DNA of 44,302 nucleotides, from NCBI GenBank assembly GCA_024640845.1, contig JAHEEE010000023.1:5267-49568 (forward strand). The letters run 5' to 3'. Below the pieces are notes generated by a model. That model saw only the letters and a program-made list of their open reading frames with translations, did no database searches and had not been told where the DNA came from. The position numbers were made by a program, and so were the translations under genes. Position 1 is the stretch's first letter. Every line of letters starts with the position of its first letter. This document shows positions 37,459-44,302 of this stretch, piece by piece. This DNA is from Myxococcales bacterium (GTDB taxonomy: Bacteria > Myxococcota_A > Polyangia > Polyangiales > Houyiibacteriaceae).

Positions 37459-38072
37459 CACGTTTCGGTCGGACGCAGGACGGAAGCGAAGACGAAGTTG
37501 GACATCTGCAGGAGAAGGTTGAGGAAGCTGTCCGCATCGAGCTGCTGACGTTCGGCCCAGTCGAGGCTTGCCGCCTCCAGGAAACCAAGCCAGCCACGCA
37601 AGCGCAGCCGTGTGCTCGGGTCGTCTGGACGAGCCCCAAACCGCGAAAGACGCGTCAGCATGCGATCGACCAGCGCCTCTCGCGTGCGTTCGAGGACCAC
37701 CGCGACCTCGGGGTCGGTGCCGATGCCTCCGCGGAGCAGAAATGCGTAGACCACCCGGTGCCTCGACACGTAATCGAGAAACGCGCGGAGTCCCGCGCGT
37801 TGTCCTTCGGGGTCCGGTTCCGATCCGGTTCCGTGCTCATCCACGTCCGTCTCATCGAGGAGCTGTCGAGCCGCCTCGGCCACCGCAGCGACATAGAAGG
37901 CCCGCTTGCTGGGGTAGTAGTGGTAGAGAAGACCCTTGGATACCCCGGCGCGCTTGGCGATGTCGTCGATCGAGAGCTCATCGTAACTTTGGCTCGCGAA
38001 CAGATCGAGCCCGAGCTCCAGGAGCTGTTGCCGACGAACATCGACTTGTAGGCGTGTGCGTACAGGTTGCAT
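37458..38072 (-). CDS. TetR-family transcriptional regulator
   Basis: 204 residues. The N-terminal helix-turn-helix is clear: RRQQLLELGLDLF, then YDELSIDDIAKRAGVSKGLLYHYYPSKRAFYVAAV. The C-terminal ligand/dimer domain is variable, so the signal is unknown; members with the LLYHYY motif often sense lipids or drugs. The start at 38072 (MQPVRTRL) is chosen because the frame upstream has no TetR-like sequence. TATACT lies 12 bases before the ATG (38085-38090, minus strand) and no Shine-Dalgarno is seen, suggesting a very short leader. As the first gene of the operon it probably controls itself and the M74, rnd and permease genes. Confidence 0.87.
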   Translation of the reverse strand: MQPVRTRLQVDVRRQQLLELGLDLFASQSYDELSIDDIAKRAGVSKGLLYHYYPSKRAFYVAAVAEAARQLLDETDVDEHGTGSEPDPEGQRAGLRAFLDYVSRHRVVYAFLLRGGIGTDPEVAVVLERTREALVDRMLTRLSRFGARPDDPSTRLRLRGWLGFLEAASLDWAERQQLDADSFLNLLLQMSNFVFASVLRPTET

Positions 38073-38161
38073 CGTGTGAGGCCCAGTATAGCCCAGCTTC
38101 GAGCGCGCGCCGGGACTCGCGAAGGTTTGCGTTCGGGACCCCAATTCCCCATGCTCTGCGG

Positions 38162-38413
38162 GTGCGCGATGCGCTTCAGCGACTGATCGACGACGTTCTC
38201 AATCCGCTTCTCGAAAAGGACGCGAGCAGCATCGAGCTGCTGAAGGCGGAGGACCACGAGGTCGTGGTGCGCGTCACCGGTCGTGCAGCATTTGGCGTTG
38301 GCGCGGAATACGTTCGCACAGGCGTCATCGAGCCGGCGCTTCGCAAGGTGGTCGGCAACGACTGCGCGATTCGAATCAAGAAGGCCGTCCCAAAAGCGAA
38401 ACGCCGTTTGTGA
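38162..38413 (+). CDS. NifU-like domain protein lacking the cluster cysteines
   Basis: 83 residues from a GTG. The plan matches the NifU C-terminal domain: VRDALQRLIDDVLNPLLEKDASSIELL, then VVVRVTGRAAFGVGAEYV where typical proteins have GxCxxCP, then a helix GVIEPALRKVVG and a basic tail KKAVPKAKRRL. The two cysteines that hold an iron-sulfur cluster are replaced (A and V), and the only cysteine lies later, in NDCAI. It therefore should not carry a cluster in the usual way. No ribosome site is visible, so the start is tentative, but upstream there is no alternative. Divergent from the TetR gene; convergent with the crotonase. Confidence 0.6.
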   Translation: MRDALQRLIDDVLNPLLEKDASSIELLKAEDHEVVVRVTGRAAFGVGAEYVRTGVIEPALRKVVGNDCAIRIKKAVPKAKRRL

Positions 38414-38433
38414 AGCGTTCCCCGCGGGTGACG

Positions 38434-39222
38434 TCAGCGGCCCTTGAAGTCGCCTTCGCGACGCTCGACGAACGAGCGAATGCCTTCGGCTGCGTCCTCG
38501 GTGTCCATGAGCTCTCGTGCGATGATCAAGAGCTCGGCGATCGCCGCGTCGACGCCCTGATGAGAAGCGGTCCGAGAGGAGCGAATCGTCGCTTGAACGC
38601 CGAGTGGCGCCCGTTTGGCGATGGTCCGCGCGATCTCGATTGCCTTGGTCCGAAGCTCGTCAGCCGGCAGCACTTCCTGAACGAGGCCGATCCGCAACGC
38701 CTCTTGGGCATCGAACCGATCGCCGGTCAGAAGCCATCGCATGGCGTTGCCCCAACCCGCGACCTCGGGGAGCCGAATGGTCGCGCCCCCAAACGGGAAG
38801 ATACCTCGGTTGATTTCGATCTGGCCGAAGCGGGTACCCTCGTCGCACAAGCGGATGTCGGCAGCCAGCATCAGCTCGATGCCGATCGTCAGACACCAGC
38901 CTTGAGCGGCCATCACGAGCGGCTTCTTGCGCTTCGGTTCATGCAGACTGAGCACGTCGACCGAACCTTCCGGAAAGAGTGGCGCGCCGCTCCGAACGGC
39001 TGGGCCGACCTCGGCGAGATCCAAGCCGGCGGTGAAGTTGTCCCCGTTGGCATACAGAACCGCGCACCAAAGGGATTCGTCCGCCTCGTACTCCGTCACC
39101 GCCTCGGCGAGCTCCCGAAGCATGCGAAGATCGAACGCGTTCATCTTGTCGGCGCGGTTGAGAACGATGTGAAAAACGCGGTCGTCCCGCTCTTTGAGTA
39201 CCCGTGGCTTGTCGTCGGTCAT
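38434..39222 (-). CDS. Enoyl-CoA hydratase/isomerase (crotonase) family protein
   Basis: 262 residues. Crotonase fold with VLNRADKMNAFDLRML, the oxyanion strand GDNFTAGLDLAEV, and GWCLTIGIELMLAADIRL followed by FGQIEINRGIFPFGG. Glutamates that serve as general acid/base in hydratases are at the equivalent sites in both (IGIEL and QIEI), so hydratase activity is plausible; isomerase or other crotonase chemistry cannot be ruled out. Its ATG overlaps the stop of the membrane-anchored YbjQ gene. Last gene of the MBL-YbjQ-YbjQ-crotonase set. Confidence 0.87.
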   Translation of the reverse strand: MTDDKPRVLKERDDRVFHIVLNRADKMNAFDLRMLRELAEAVTEYEADESLWCAVLYANGDNFTAGLDLAEVGPAVRSGAPLFPEGSVDVLSLHEPKRKKPLVMAAQGWCLTIGIELMLAADIRLCDEGTRFGQIEINRGIFPFGGATIRLPEVAGWGNAMRWLLTGDRFDAQEALRIGLVQEVLPADELRTKAIEIARTIAKRAPLGVQATIRSSRTASHQGVDAAIAELLIIARELMDTEDAAEGIRSFVERREGDFKGR

Positions 39223-39686
39223 GGGGCGCGATCGTAGTGGACGGCCGTACCATAGGCCAGCACTTCGATCGTTCCCATCCCCTCGTTGCCCGTTGCGCTA
39301 GCGATGGTCGACGTTTCGAGCCGCGTGTTGATGTACGCGTCTGCGTCGGGGTGCGACTCCTTCATCCGGAGCACCGCTTCGCGTCTGCCGCGCTCGATGA
39401 GTGTCGAATACGACCGTACCTCGCCGCCGAAGAACATACGCCATCCACCGATGAATCGCTTGAAGTGGTCGACGGACACCACGACCGACCCGGTGGCTAG
39501 CTCGGTGCTGCGAATCGACACCGGCGGCACGAGCTGCTTGGTCGACAGCGCGGGTTGGTTTCGAAACCGAGCCTCGCGTTCGGCGATGTTCTCGAAGTGC
39601 GCGCGCTCGATGCGTGCACCGATGACCCTGCCCACGATGATCAGGACGATGGGGATTCCGAGACCGATGATGAGCTCTATCGACAT
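39219..39686 (-). CDS. Membrane-anchored YbjQ-family (heavy-metal-binding fold) protein
   Basis: 155 residues. A single N-terminal membrane helix (IELIIGLGIPIVLIIVGRVIG, about 3-22) is followed by a juxtamembrane helix and a YbjQ/UPF0145-type domain: FGGEVRSYSTLIERGRREAVLRMKESH, then ADAYINTRLETST and EVLAYGTAV. Function of the YbjQ family is unsettled; the fold resembles heavy-metal-binding proteins and many members form pentamer-like rings. Starts 7 bases after the soluble paralogue, so the two YbjQ proteins are made together, possibly as a complex with one membrane and one soluble subunit. Confidence 0.78.
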   Translation of the reverse strand: MSIELIIGLGIPIVLIIVGRVIGARIERAHFENIAEREARFRNQPALSTKQLVPPVSIRSTELATGSVVVSVDHFKRFIGGWRMFFGGEVRSYSTLIERGRREAVLRMKESHPDADAYINTRLETSTIASATGNEGMGTIEVLAYGTAVHYDRAP

Positions 39687-39693
39687 CAGGTGC

Positions 39694-40008
39694 TCACTCG
39701 ACTCGGACAGCCGTGCCATAGGCGAGGATTTCGGACGCCCCTTGTGCCACGGAAGATGTCGTGAACCGCACGTTCACCACGGCGTTGGCGCCAAGCGACG
39801 TTGCCTGCTCGATCATTCGGCTGGTCGCTTCTGCTCGGCTCTCTTGTAACAGCTCTGTGTACCCTTTGAGCTCTCCGCCTACGATGTTCTTGAGCCCCGC
39901 GGCGAAGTCCCTACCGAAGTGCTTTGCGCGGATCGTGCTCCCTTGAACCAAGCCGAAGTGCTGCACGATCTGACGACCTGGCACGGACTCGATGTTGGTG
40001 AGAATCAC
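39694..40008 (-). CDS. YbjQ/UPF0145-family protein
   Basis: 104 residues, about the usual length of stand-alone YbjQ. The family marks are the start MILTNIESVPGRQI, VGGELKGYTELLQESRAEAT, GANAVVNVRFTTS and EILAYGTAVRV. No cysteines are visible, so metal binding by thiols is unlikely here. Homologous to the next gene in its second half. It follows the MBL-fold gene by 12 bases and is probably co-transcribed. Confidence 0.85.
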   Translation of the reverse strand: MILTNIESVPGRQIVQHFGLVQGSTIRAKHFGRDFAAGLKNIVGGELKGYTELLQESRAEATSRMIEQATSLGANAVVNVRFTTSSVAQGASEILAYGTAVRVE

Positions 40009-40020
40009 TCGAACCTCCCT

Positions 40021-41337
40021 CTATAGACGAACGCGGCCTGCCTTGAGGCGGCCGCCGAAAAGCGTAGCGACGATCTCCTCTCGCCGATTCCACAGGAAGC
40101 GCCGTCCCTCCGGCTCTCGCAGGTACTCGAGGCAGCTCTGGGGGTCGAGGTGGCTGGCCTCCAATAGGGTGACCAGCGCCCATCGCTCGATTGCAGTGGT
40201 GTTCGCATCGAGGATGCGAAAGTGTGCGCCCGCGATGAAGGTGTCATCTCCGAAGCGTCGGGCGAGCCAGATGCGCATTGCTTGCGAATGCGCCTCGATG
40301 TGCGGTGTGTCCGATGGGTGCGCCTCGCACGCCGGCTGACCGAGCGAGAGCCTCAGGTTGCGCGCGTGATCGCTCACGCGGACGACGAGGTCTGGCACCG
40401 CCAAGCGACCCATTTGGAGAAACTGTGCGTGGAGGGCCTTTGTTCGCGCCGAGACCTCCGCGACCAGCTCGTCCCAGGGGACTTCCGGACCGTAGTCGTG
40501 CGTCTCGAGGGGCTGGTGCGGGATTGCGGGCCTCCTAGCGTGCACTGTCGCTTGCGTCGGGCTCTCGAAGACGACCTGGTCGCCGATGCGGGGTACGACG
40601 TAGCGTCCGTCGAGCCTCGCGAGGTCGTCGAGATCCTCGAAGCCGAGCATCGAGCGGTTCTGGTCTGCGCTCGCACTCGTTCGGTAGTAGTGGTTCGAGG
40701 CGAACGGTATGACGCGGGTGGGATCGAGCGCCTGCGCGGTGAGCTCGAGGACTTCAGCGAGTTGGCCCTTTCGCGTTTCGTCATCGACGACGTCGAAGAG
40801 CTTTCCCGCATGGTTGTAGTTGGTGAAGAGGATGTCGAGCGGGCCGATGCGGCGGCGAAGGGCGTGGATCGCCTTTGCCGGCAGATTGCAGTCGTTGTAG
40901 TTGAGTATCGACCAGGGGCCGGACCTGATGTGCAGCATGTTGTCGATGCCCGCAGTCGGGTAACGGCAGCAGGTGGTTTCGCCGTCGAGCGCGAAAGGCT
41001 CTCGTTCACCGAGCGACCGAACATCGCGAAAGCCGAAGCTCCGCATCCGGTCGACCATCGAGAAATTGGCCGAGACGTTGGCGAGGACGGTCATCTTGGG
41101 GTTACGGTCGGCCAGCCTCGTGAGAGAGGGCGCGTGCAGATGGTCGCTGTGCCAGTGAGAGATCCACAGGTGCGTCGCTGTCGCGCCTAGGTCGAACGCA
41201 TCGGGGTTGTCGTAGCGCAGACCCCAGCCCCCCGAGAACGCGGTGCCCTCGAGCCAGGGATCGAACAAGATGCGGACCGCGCCGACCTCGACGAGCAGCG
41301 AAGCGTGATTGAGATAGTGGATGCGAACAGAAGACAT
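40021..41337 (-). CDS. MBL-fold metal hydrolase, CMAH-hydroxylase-like
   Basis: 438 residues. The zinc motif is H61-W-H63-S-D65-H66, preceded by NHASLLVE and DPWLEGTAFSGGWGLRYD. This N-terminal pattern and NYNDCNLP are typical of the MBL-fold part of CMP-sialic-acid hydroxylase, but the Rieske iron-sulfur domain that makes that enzyme an oxygenase is absent. The C-terminal 170 residues (about 270-438) are a helical region I do not recognise. The role may be a hydrolase on a sugar nucleotide or lactone; this is open. First gene of a four-gene set; divergent from ugd with 112 bases between starts. Confidence 0.75.
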   Translation of the reverse strand: MSSVRIHYLNHASLLVEVGAVRILFDPWLEGTAFSGGWGLRYDNPDAFDLGATATHLWISHWHSDHLHAPSLTRLADRNPKMTVLANVSANFSMVDRMRSFGFRDVRSLGEREPFALDGETTCCRYPTAGIDNMLHIRSGPWSILNYNDCNLPAKAIHALRRRIGPLDILFTNYNHAGKLFDVVDDETRKGQLAEVLELTAQALDPTRVIPFASNHYYRTSASADQNRSMLGFEDLDDLARLDGRYVVPRIGDQVVFESPTQATVHARRPAIPHQPLETHDYGPEVPWDELVAEVSARTKALHAQFLQMGRLAVPDLVVRVSDHARNLRLSLGQPACEAHPSDTPHIEAHSQAMRIWLARRFGDDTFIAGAHFRILDANTTAIERWALVTLLEASHLDPQSCLEYLREPEGRRFLWNRREEIVATLFGGRLKAGRVRL

Positions 41338-41435
41338 GTTGCGCGTTCAATCCCGGAAGCGACGCGGCCCCCTTTGGCTTCCACGATAGTCTTTTGATCG
41401 GAGGATGGCACCTTTCGGGGGGGCGGAATCGGTGC

Positions 41436-41441
41436 TAGCAT
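41436..41441 (+). promoter_or_regulatory. Candidate extended -10 of ugd
   Basis: TGCTAGCAT (41433-41441) fits the TGn-TATAAT extended -10 pattern, and the GTG start lies 8 bases after it. No good -35 or Shine-Dalgarno is visible, so the transcript may start at or next to the start codon. Confidence 0.4.
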
Positions 41442-41449
41442 TTTCGGCT

Positions 41450-42766
41450 GTGAAACTCTGTGTCATTGGTACTGGGTACGTCGGCCTCGTCACGGGAACC
41501 TGCTTTGCGGCGACCGGTCAGCGGGTCGTATGCGTCGACAAAGATGCTTCCAAGATCGAGCGTCTCAAGCGATTCGAGATACCGATTTTCGAGCCTGGCC
41601 TCGAGGAGATGGTGAAGGAGCAAGCCGCTTCCGGTCGACTCACTTTCACCACGGATCTCGCAGCGGCCGTGCGCGACGTGGATTTGGCATTCATCGCCGT
41701 CGGAACTCCGCCGACGCACGACGGAGAAGCGGACCTCAGCGCCGTCTTCGCGGTCGCGCAGAGTCTTGCCGAGCACGCCACCCATGATCTGGTGATCGTC
41801 ATGAAGAGCACGGTGCCGGTTGGAACCAACGCGCAGGTCCAAAAGCTCATCGCTGGTGCCAAGCACGACATTCAGGTCGCGTCGAATCCGGAGTTCCTGA
41901 AGGAAGGCGGAGCGATCAACGACTTCATGTACCCAGACCGGATCGTCATTGGCGTTCGTCCGGGTCACGATCGAGCGCGGCGCCTGATGGACCGCGTCTA
42001 CCATCCGCTCAATCTCTCCAACACGAAGATCGTGTGGATGAACCCAGAGAGCGCCGAAGTCACGAAGTACGCTGCAAATACGATGCTCGCCATGCGCATC
42101 TCGTTCATGAACGAGCTGGCGGTTTTGTGCGAAGAGGTCGGAGCGGACGTGCAGAGCGTTCGGATGGGGGTAGGAAGCGACCCGCGGATCGGTCCGCAGT
42201 TCCTCCATGCGGGTCCGGGTTACGGCGGCTCTTGCTTCCCGAAGGACGTCAAGGCGCTGGTGGCGGTTGCCCGTCGGCACGGCATCGAGCTCGAGCTCGC
42301 GGACGCCACCAACCGAGTGAACGTGCGCCACCGGAGCTTCGTCGTTCGCAAGCTGAAGAAGCAGTTCGGCGCCGAGCTGCAGGGGAAGCGCGTGGCGCTC
42401 TGGGGGCTGGCGTTCAAGCCCGGCACCGACGACATCCGCGAATCCCCCTCGATCACGACGATCGAGTTCCTCTTGAACGAGGGCTGCGAGGTCGTAGGCC
42501 ACGACCCAGAGGCCATGGGGAACATCAAGGAGATGTTCGGAGACAGCATCAAGCTCGTCGACGACGCGTACGACGCGGTTGTGGACGCGGACGCGCTAAT
42601 CCTCCTGACGGAGTGGCGCGAGTACCAGTATCCGGAGTTCGAGCGAATCGCGGAGCTCATGCGAACGCGCGTCGTTCTGGACGGTCGCAACATCTGGGTG
42701 GCCTACAAGCTCGGCGAACAGGGCTTCGACTACGACGGCGTTGGGATTCAGTCCGACACGGTCTAA
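41450..42766 (+). CDS. ugd: UDP-glucose 6-dehydrogenase
   Basis: 438 residues. Makes UDP-glucuronate from UDP-glucose with two NAD+. The NAD fold is VIGTGYVGLVTG at the N-terminus; the middle has STVPVGTN and NPEFLKEGGAI; the catalytic cysteine is in GPGYGGSCFPKD. The C-terminal NAD/UDP domain (GLAFKPGTDDIRESPS, ALILLTEW) is complete. The GTG at 41450 gives the usual N-terminus; an ATG 15 codons upstream would add a tail not seen in the family. UDP-glucuronate feeds capsule or exopolysaccharide, which the Wzz-like protein could help export, although the two genes are 12 kb apart. Confidence 0.95.
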   Translation: MKLCVIGTGYVGLVTGTCFAATGQRVVCVDKDASKIERLKRFEIPIFEPGLEEMVKEQAASGRLTFTTDLAAAVRDVDLAFIAVGTPPTHDGEADLSAVFAVAQSLAEHATHDLVIVMKSTVPVGTNAQVQKLIAGAKHDIQVASNPEFLKEGGAINDFMYPDRIVIGVRPGHDRARRLMDRVYHPLNLSNTKIVWMNPESAEVTKYAANTMLAMRISFMNELAVLCEEVGADVQSVRMGVGSDPRIGPQFLHAGPGYGGSCFPKDVKALVAVARRHGIELELADATNRVNVRHRSFVVRKLKKQFGAELQGKRVALWGLAFKPGTDDIRESPSITTIEFLLNEGCEVVGHDPEAMGNIKEMFGDSIKLVDDAYDAVVDADALILLTEWREYQYPEFERIAELMRTRVVLDGRNIWVAYKLGEQGFDYDGVGIQSDTV

Positions 42767-42772
42767 CAGGCG

Positions 42773-43399
42773 ATGTGCGGCCGTTACACCCTGACGTGCC
42801 CGGACCACGACGCCCTCATCGAGAGCCTTCCGTTCGACGAGTTTAGCGAAACCCGAATCGAGCTGCGGCCGCGGTACAATATCGCACCCGGGCAACGCAG
42901 CCCCATCGTATATCTCGGGGACAGCGGTCCGGTGTTGGTCGAAGCGGAGTGGGGCTTCGAGCGCGCAGCCGGAGGGATCACGATCAACGCTCGTTCGGAA
43001 TCGGCGAAACGCACGGCGATGTTCAGGGAGGCGTTTGAGCGAGGGAGATGTCTCGTCCCTGCCGACGGCTTCTTCGAATGGCGCAAGGAAGGGCATACGA
43101 ATCAGCCGTACCTGTTTCGAAAAGGGCAGGGCGAGCTCTTCGTCATGGCGGGTCTTCGCGAAAAGGGCCGCTACGTCGTGCTCACGCGCGCCGCCAAGGG
43201 TAGCGTTGCGGACATCCACGACCGAATGCCGGTGCTGCTTGAAGCAGAGGACGCCCGACGGTGGCTCGATGAAGGAAGCATTGGAGAGTCACCACCCCTC
43301 GAGAGGACGGCGGTGTCGCCGCGCGTGAATCGAATCGAAAATGATGACCCGGCGTGTCTCGAGAAGGTGGCGCAAGAGTCGTTCGATTTCGAGGTTTAG
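42773..43399 (+). CDS. SRAP-domain protein (HMCES/YedK type)
   Basis: 208 residues. Binds abasic sites in single-stranded DNA and forms a covalent thiazolidine link through C2 after loss of Met1. C2 (MCGRY), N72 (INARSES), E102 (FFEW) and H149 (DIHDRMP) match the four active-site residues of E. coli YedK (C2, N75, E105, H160). The length is slightly below that of YedK because the WxxxxxWAKD-type loop after strand three is shortened here to EWGFERAAGG. Lies 6 bases after ugd and may be read through from it. Confidence 0.93.
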   Translation: MCGRYTLTCPDHDALIESLPFDEFSETRIELRPRYNIAPGQRSPIVYLGDSGPVLVEAEWGFERAAGGITINARSESAKRTAMFREAFERGRCLVPADGFFEWRKEGHTNQPYLFRKGQGELFVMAGLREKGRYVVLTRAAKGSVADIHDRMPVLLEAEDARRWLDEGSIGESPPLERTAVSPRVNRIENDDPACLEKVAQESFDFEV

Positions 43400-43415
43400 T
43401 TAGATCGCGCCAGGG

Positions 43416-44009
43416 TCAGCGCCGCCGGCTTGGCGCGGACTCCTCGACGGCCTCGGTTTCGATGACCTCTTGTTGGACTCTCACCCGAGGTCCGGCTCGG
43501 GCTGCAAGCTTTCTGGATGCGGCGTCTACGAGCGCATCGACGCCGACTTGAATGGCGCGGTCGACTTCCTTACGGACTTGCTTTTCCCAGTTGCCGCGTC
43601 GGCGCTTGGCAAGTCGTCGCCGAGCTCTCGCGCGAAGCCGGCCGCGATCGGGCATCAGCGCCCGTCGAGCGCCGAGGGCGAGGACGATCCCCCAGCCGGC
43701 GAGTACCCATTGGACCCACCAGCCGGGCCCGGACATGATGTCGATGAGAAAGAGGCCGGCGTTGACGACCACGAAGGTGTAGATGCTCTGAAGGAAGCGC
43801 TTCTTTCGGTGACCGACGATCCGGTCTTCCTCGAGGTGAAGCTCGCGCTCCTCTTCGATCTGTTGGGCTGCTGCTTCGACATCATCCGCGTCGATGCCGG
43901 CCTCGACGGCCGACGCGACCAGATCTTCGTGCGAGAGCGTTTCGAGCGGCTGCGTTTCGAGCGCTCGCCGGAGAATCTCCTCGACCTCATCTCGCGTGTA
44001 TTGGGTCAC
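43416..44009 (-). CDS. 2TM-domain protein
   Basis: 197 residues. An N-terminal helical region with acidic repeats (about 1-65, similar to the DUF1707-like or SHOCT-type domains that precede 2TM) leads to HRKKRFLQSIYTFVVVNAGLFLIDI and a second membrane helix WVQWVLAGWGIVLALGARRAL, the 2TM domain. The C-terminus is very basic then acidic (RARARRRLAKRRR, then a coiled helix), so the soluble tails are cytoplasmic. No catalytic motif; such proteins are often small regulators. Begins 2 bases after the stop of the acyl-CoA dehydrogenase on the same strand. Confidence 0.75.
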   Translation of the reverse strand: MTQYTRDEVEEILRRALETQPLETLSHEDLVASAVEAGIDADDVEAAAQQIEEERELHLEEDRIVGHRKKRFLQSIYTFVVVNAGLFLIDIMSGPGWWVQWVLAGWGIVLALGARRALMPDRGRLRARARRRLAKRRRGNWEKQVRKEVDRAIQVGVDALVDAASRKLAARAGPRVRVQQEVIETEAVEESAPSRRR

Positions 44010-44011
44010 GC

Positions 44012-44302
44012 TCAGATCGTATCCCAGCGAAACCCTTCGGCCTCGAAGGCGTCGTCCGCGAGGCTCTTGAGCATCTCGTCGTCGTTACTGTCGATACGGC
44101 GAAAGTTGCGCTTGATACGCACTTTGGCCGCGCGAGTAAAGGTCTTGAGTATGTCGATCTCGCGTGAAGCAGCCTCCGCGCCGTTGGCCTCGATGGAGGC
44201 CTGCACGCGGCTGATCGTCGCCGCCATGACGAACAAGTCGATCATGATTTCGGCGAGCCGGTGGCTGGCGAACTGCTTGCCGATGATGGCTTTTCCGTGC
44301 TT
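44012..44302 (-). CDS. Acyl-CoA dehydrogenase, C-terminal end (gene cut by the window edge)
   Basis: The frame stays open to base 44302, giving the last 96 residues. The sequence KQFASHRLAEIMIDLFVMAATISRV, followed by a helical region ending EGFRWDTI, matches the C-terminal helical domain of long/very-long-chain acyl-CoA dehydrogenases, which extend past the usual ACAD core. The catalytic glutamate and FAD sites lie outside the window. It runs directly into the 2TM gene and may be in one operon with it. Confidence 0.75.
   Translation of the reverse strand, partial: KHGKAIIGKQFASHRLAEIMIDLFVMAATISRVQASIEANGAEAASREIDILKTFTRAAKVRIKRNFRRIDSNDDEMLKSLADDAFEAEGFRWDTI

Noticed and set aside
38073-38161. 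Loose inverted repeat CTTCGAG/CTCGCGAAG between the TetR and NifU-like genes as an operator
   Set aside because: The arms do not match exactly (two extra bases on one side), so support is too weak to call a site.
41355-41382. Inverted repeat GGAAGC/GCTTCC between the MBL and ugd genes
   Set aside because: Only six bases per arm with a 16-base spacer in GC-rich DNA; expected by chance at this length.

Overview
This is a 44.3 kb, GC-rich (roughly 65%) piece of a bacterial chromosome that is almost fully coding. I count 38 protein genes, one of them cut by the right edge, and no rRNA, tRNA, CRISPR array, transposase, phage gene or attachment site. The gene content suggests a deltaproteobacterial/Myxococcota-type organism. 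It has a five-helix SdhC with a full sdhCAB set, a heterodimeric methylmalonyl-CoA mutase with MeaB, many large lipoproteins with Gly/Pro/Cys-rich linkers, CX4CH cytochrome-like lipoproteins and AgmX-like C-terminal domains. This assignment is an inference from style and content, not from a marker gene.

Layout, left to right. 1-3 kb (- strand): SirB1-like protein, hisC and a head-less CCA-transferase-like HD protein. 3-10.2 kb: a DedA membrane protein (+), sdhCAB (-), a lysine 2,3-aminomutase (-), then, divergently, a divergent ATP-type PEP carboxykinase (+). 10.2-15 kb: a small outer-membrane protein and a PYROXD2-like FAD oxidoreductase (+), an M50 protease and a TPR protein (-), a HAD phosphatase (+) and an ArsC-like protein (-). 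15-18 kb (+): a secreted set made of a CX4CH lipoprotein, a beta-barrel protein with a duplicated N-terminal domain, and an AgmX-like lipoprotein. 18-26.4 kb (-): an envelope-hydrolase stretch with an unknown membrane protein, an M74 endopeptidase, a YheT-like hydrolase, a 1022-residue NlpC/P60 lipoprotein and a gluzincin (M60-like) lipoprotein. 26.4-29 kb (+): a Wzz/BY-kinase-like protein whose kinase part looks dead. 29-34.2 kb (+): mutA-mutB-meaB. 34.2-38.1 kb (-): TetR regulator, second M74 lipoprotein, RNase D and an AI-2E-type permease, as one tight operon. 38.2-41.3 kb: a cysteine-less NifU-like protein (+), then MBL-fold hydrolase, two YbjQ-family proteins and a crotonase (-). 41.4-44.3 kb: UDP-glucose dehydrogenase and an SRAP protein (+), a 2TM protein and the end of an acyl-CoA dehydrogenase (-).

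How the genes fit together. Central carbon metabolism is well represented. The methylmalonyl-CoA mutase set yields succinyl-CoA, succinate dehydrogenase passes its product on, and PEP carboxykinase leads out to gluconeogenesis; the crotonase and acyl-CoA dehydrogenase fit fatty-acid use. The other theme is the cell envelope: two M74 enzymes, NlpC/P60, M60-like and M50 proteases, Wzz-like protein, UDP-glucose dehydrogenase and several surface lipoproteins. Seven same-strand gene pairs overlap by ATGA/GTGA-type junctions, so translational coupling is a prominent habit here. Several genes lack a Shine-Dalgarno sequence and instead have a -10-like hexamer only 4-12 nt before the start codon, suggesting leaderless messages.

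Most novel-looking items: the NlpC/P60 lipoprotein with a second, cryptic Cys/His domain; the Wzz protein with a degenerate, interrupted tyrosine-kinase module; the MBL-YbjQ-YbjQ-crotonase operon; the cysteine-less NifU; and the PEP carboxykinase with an extra segment of about 50 residues.
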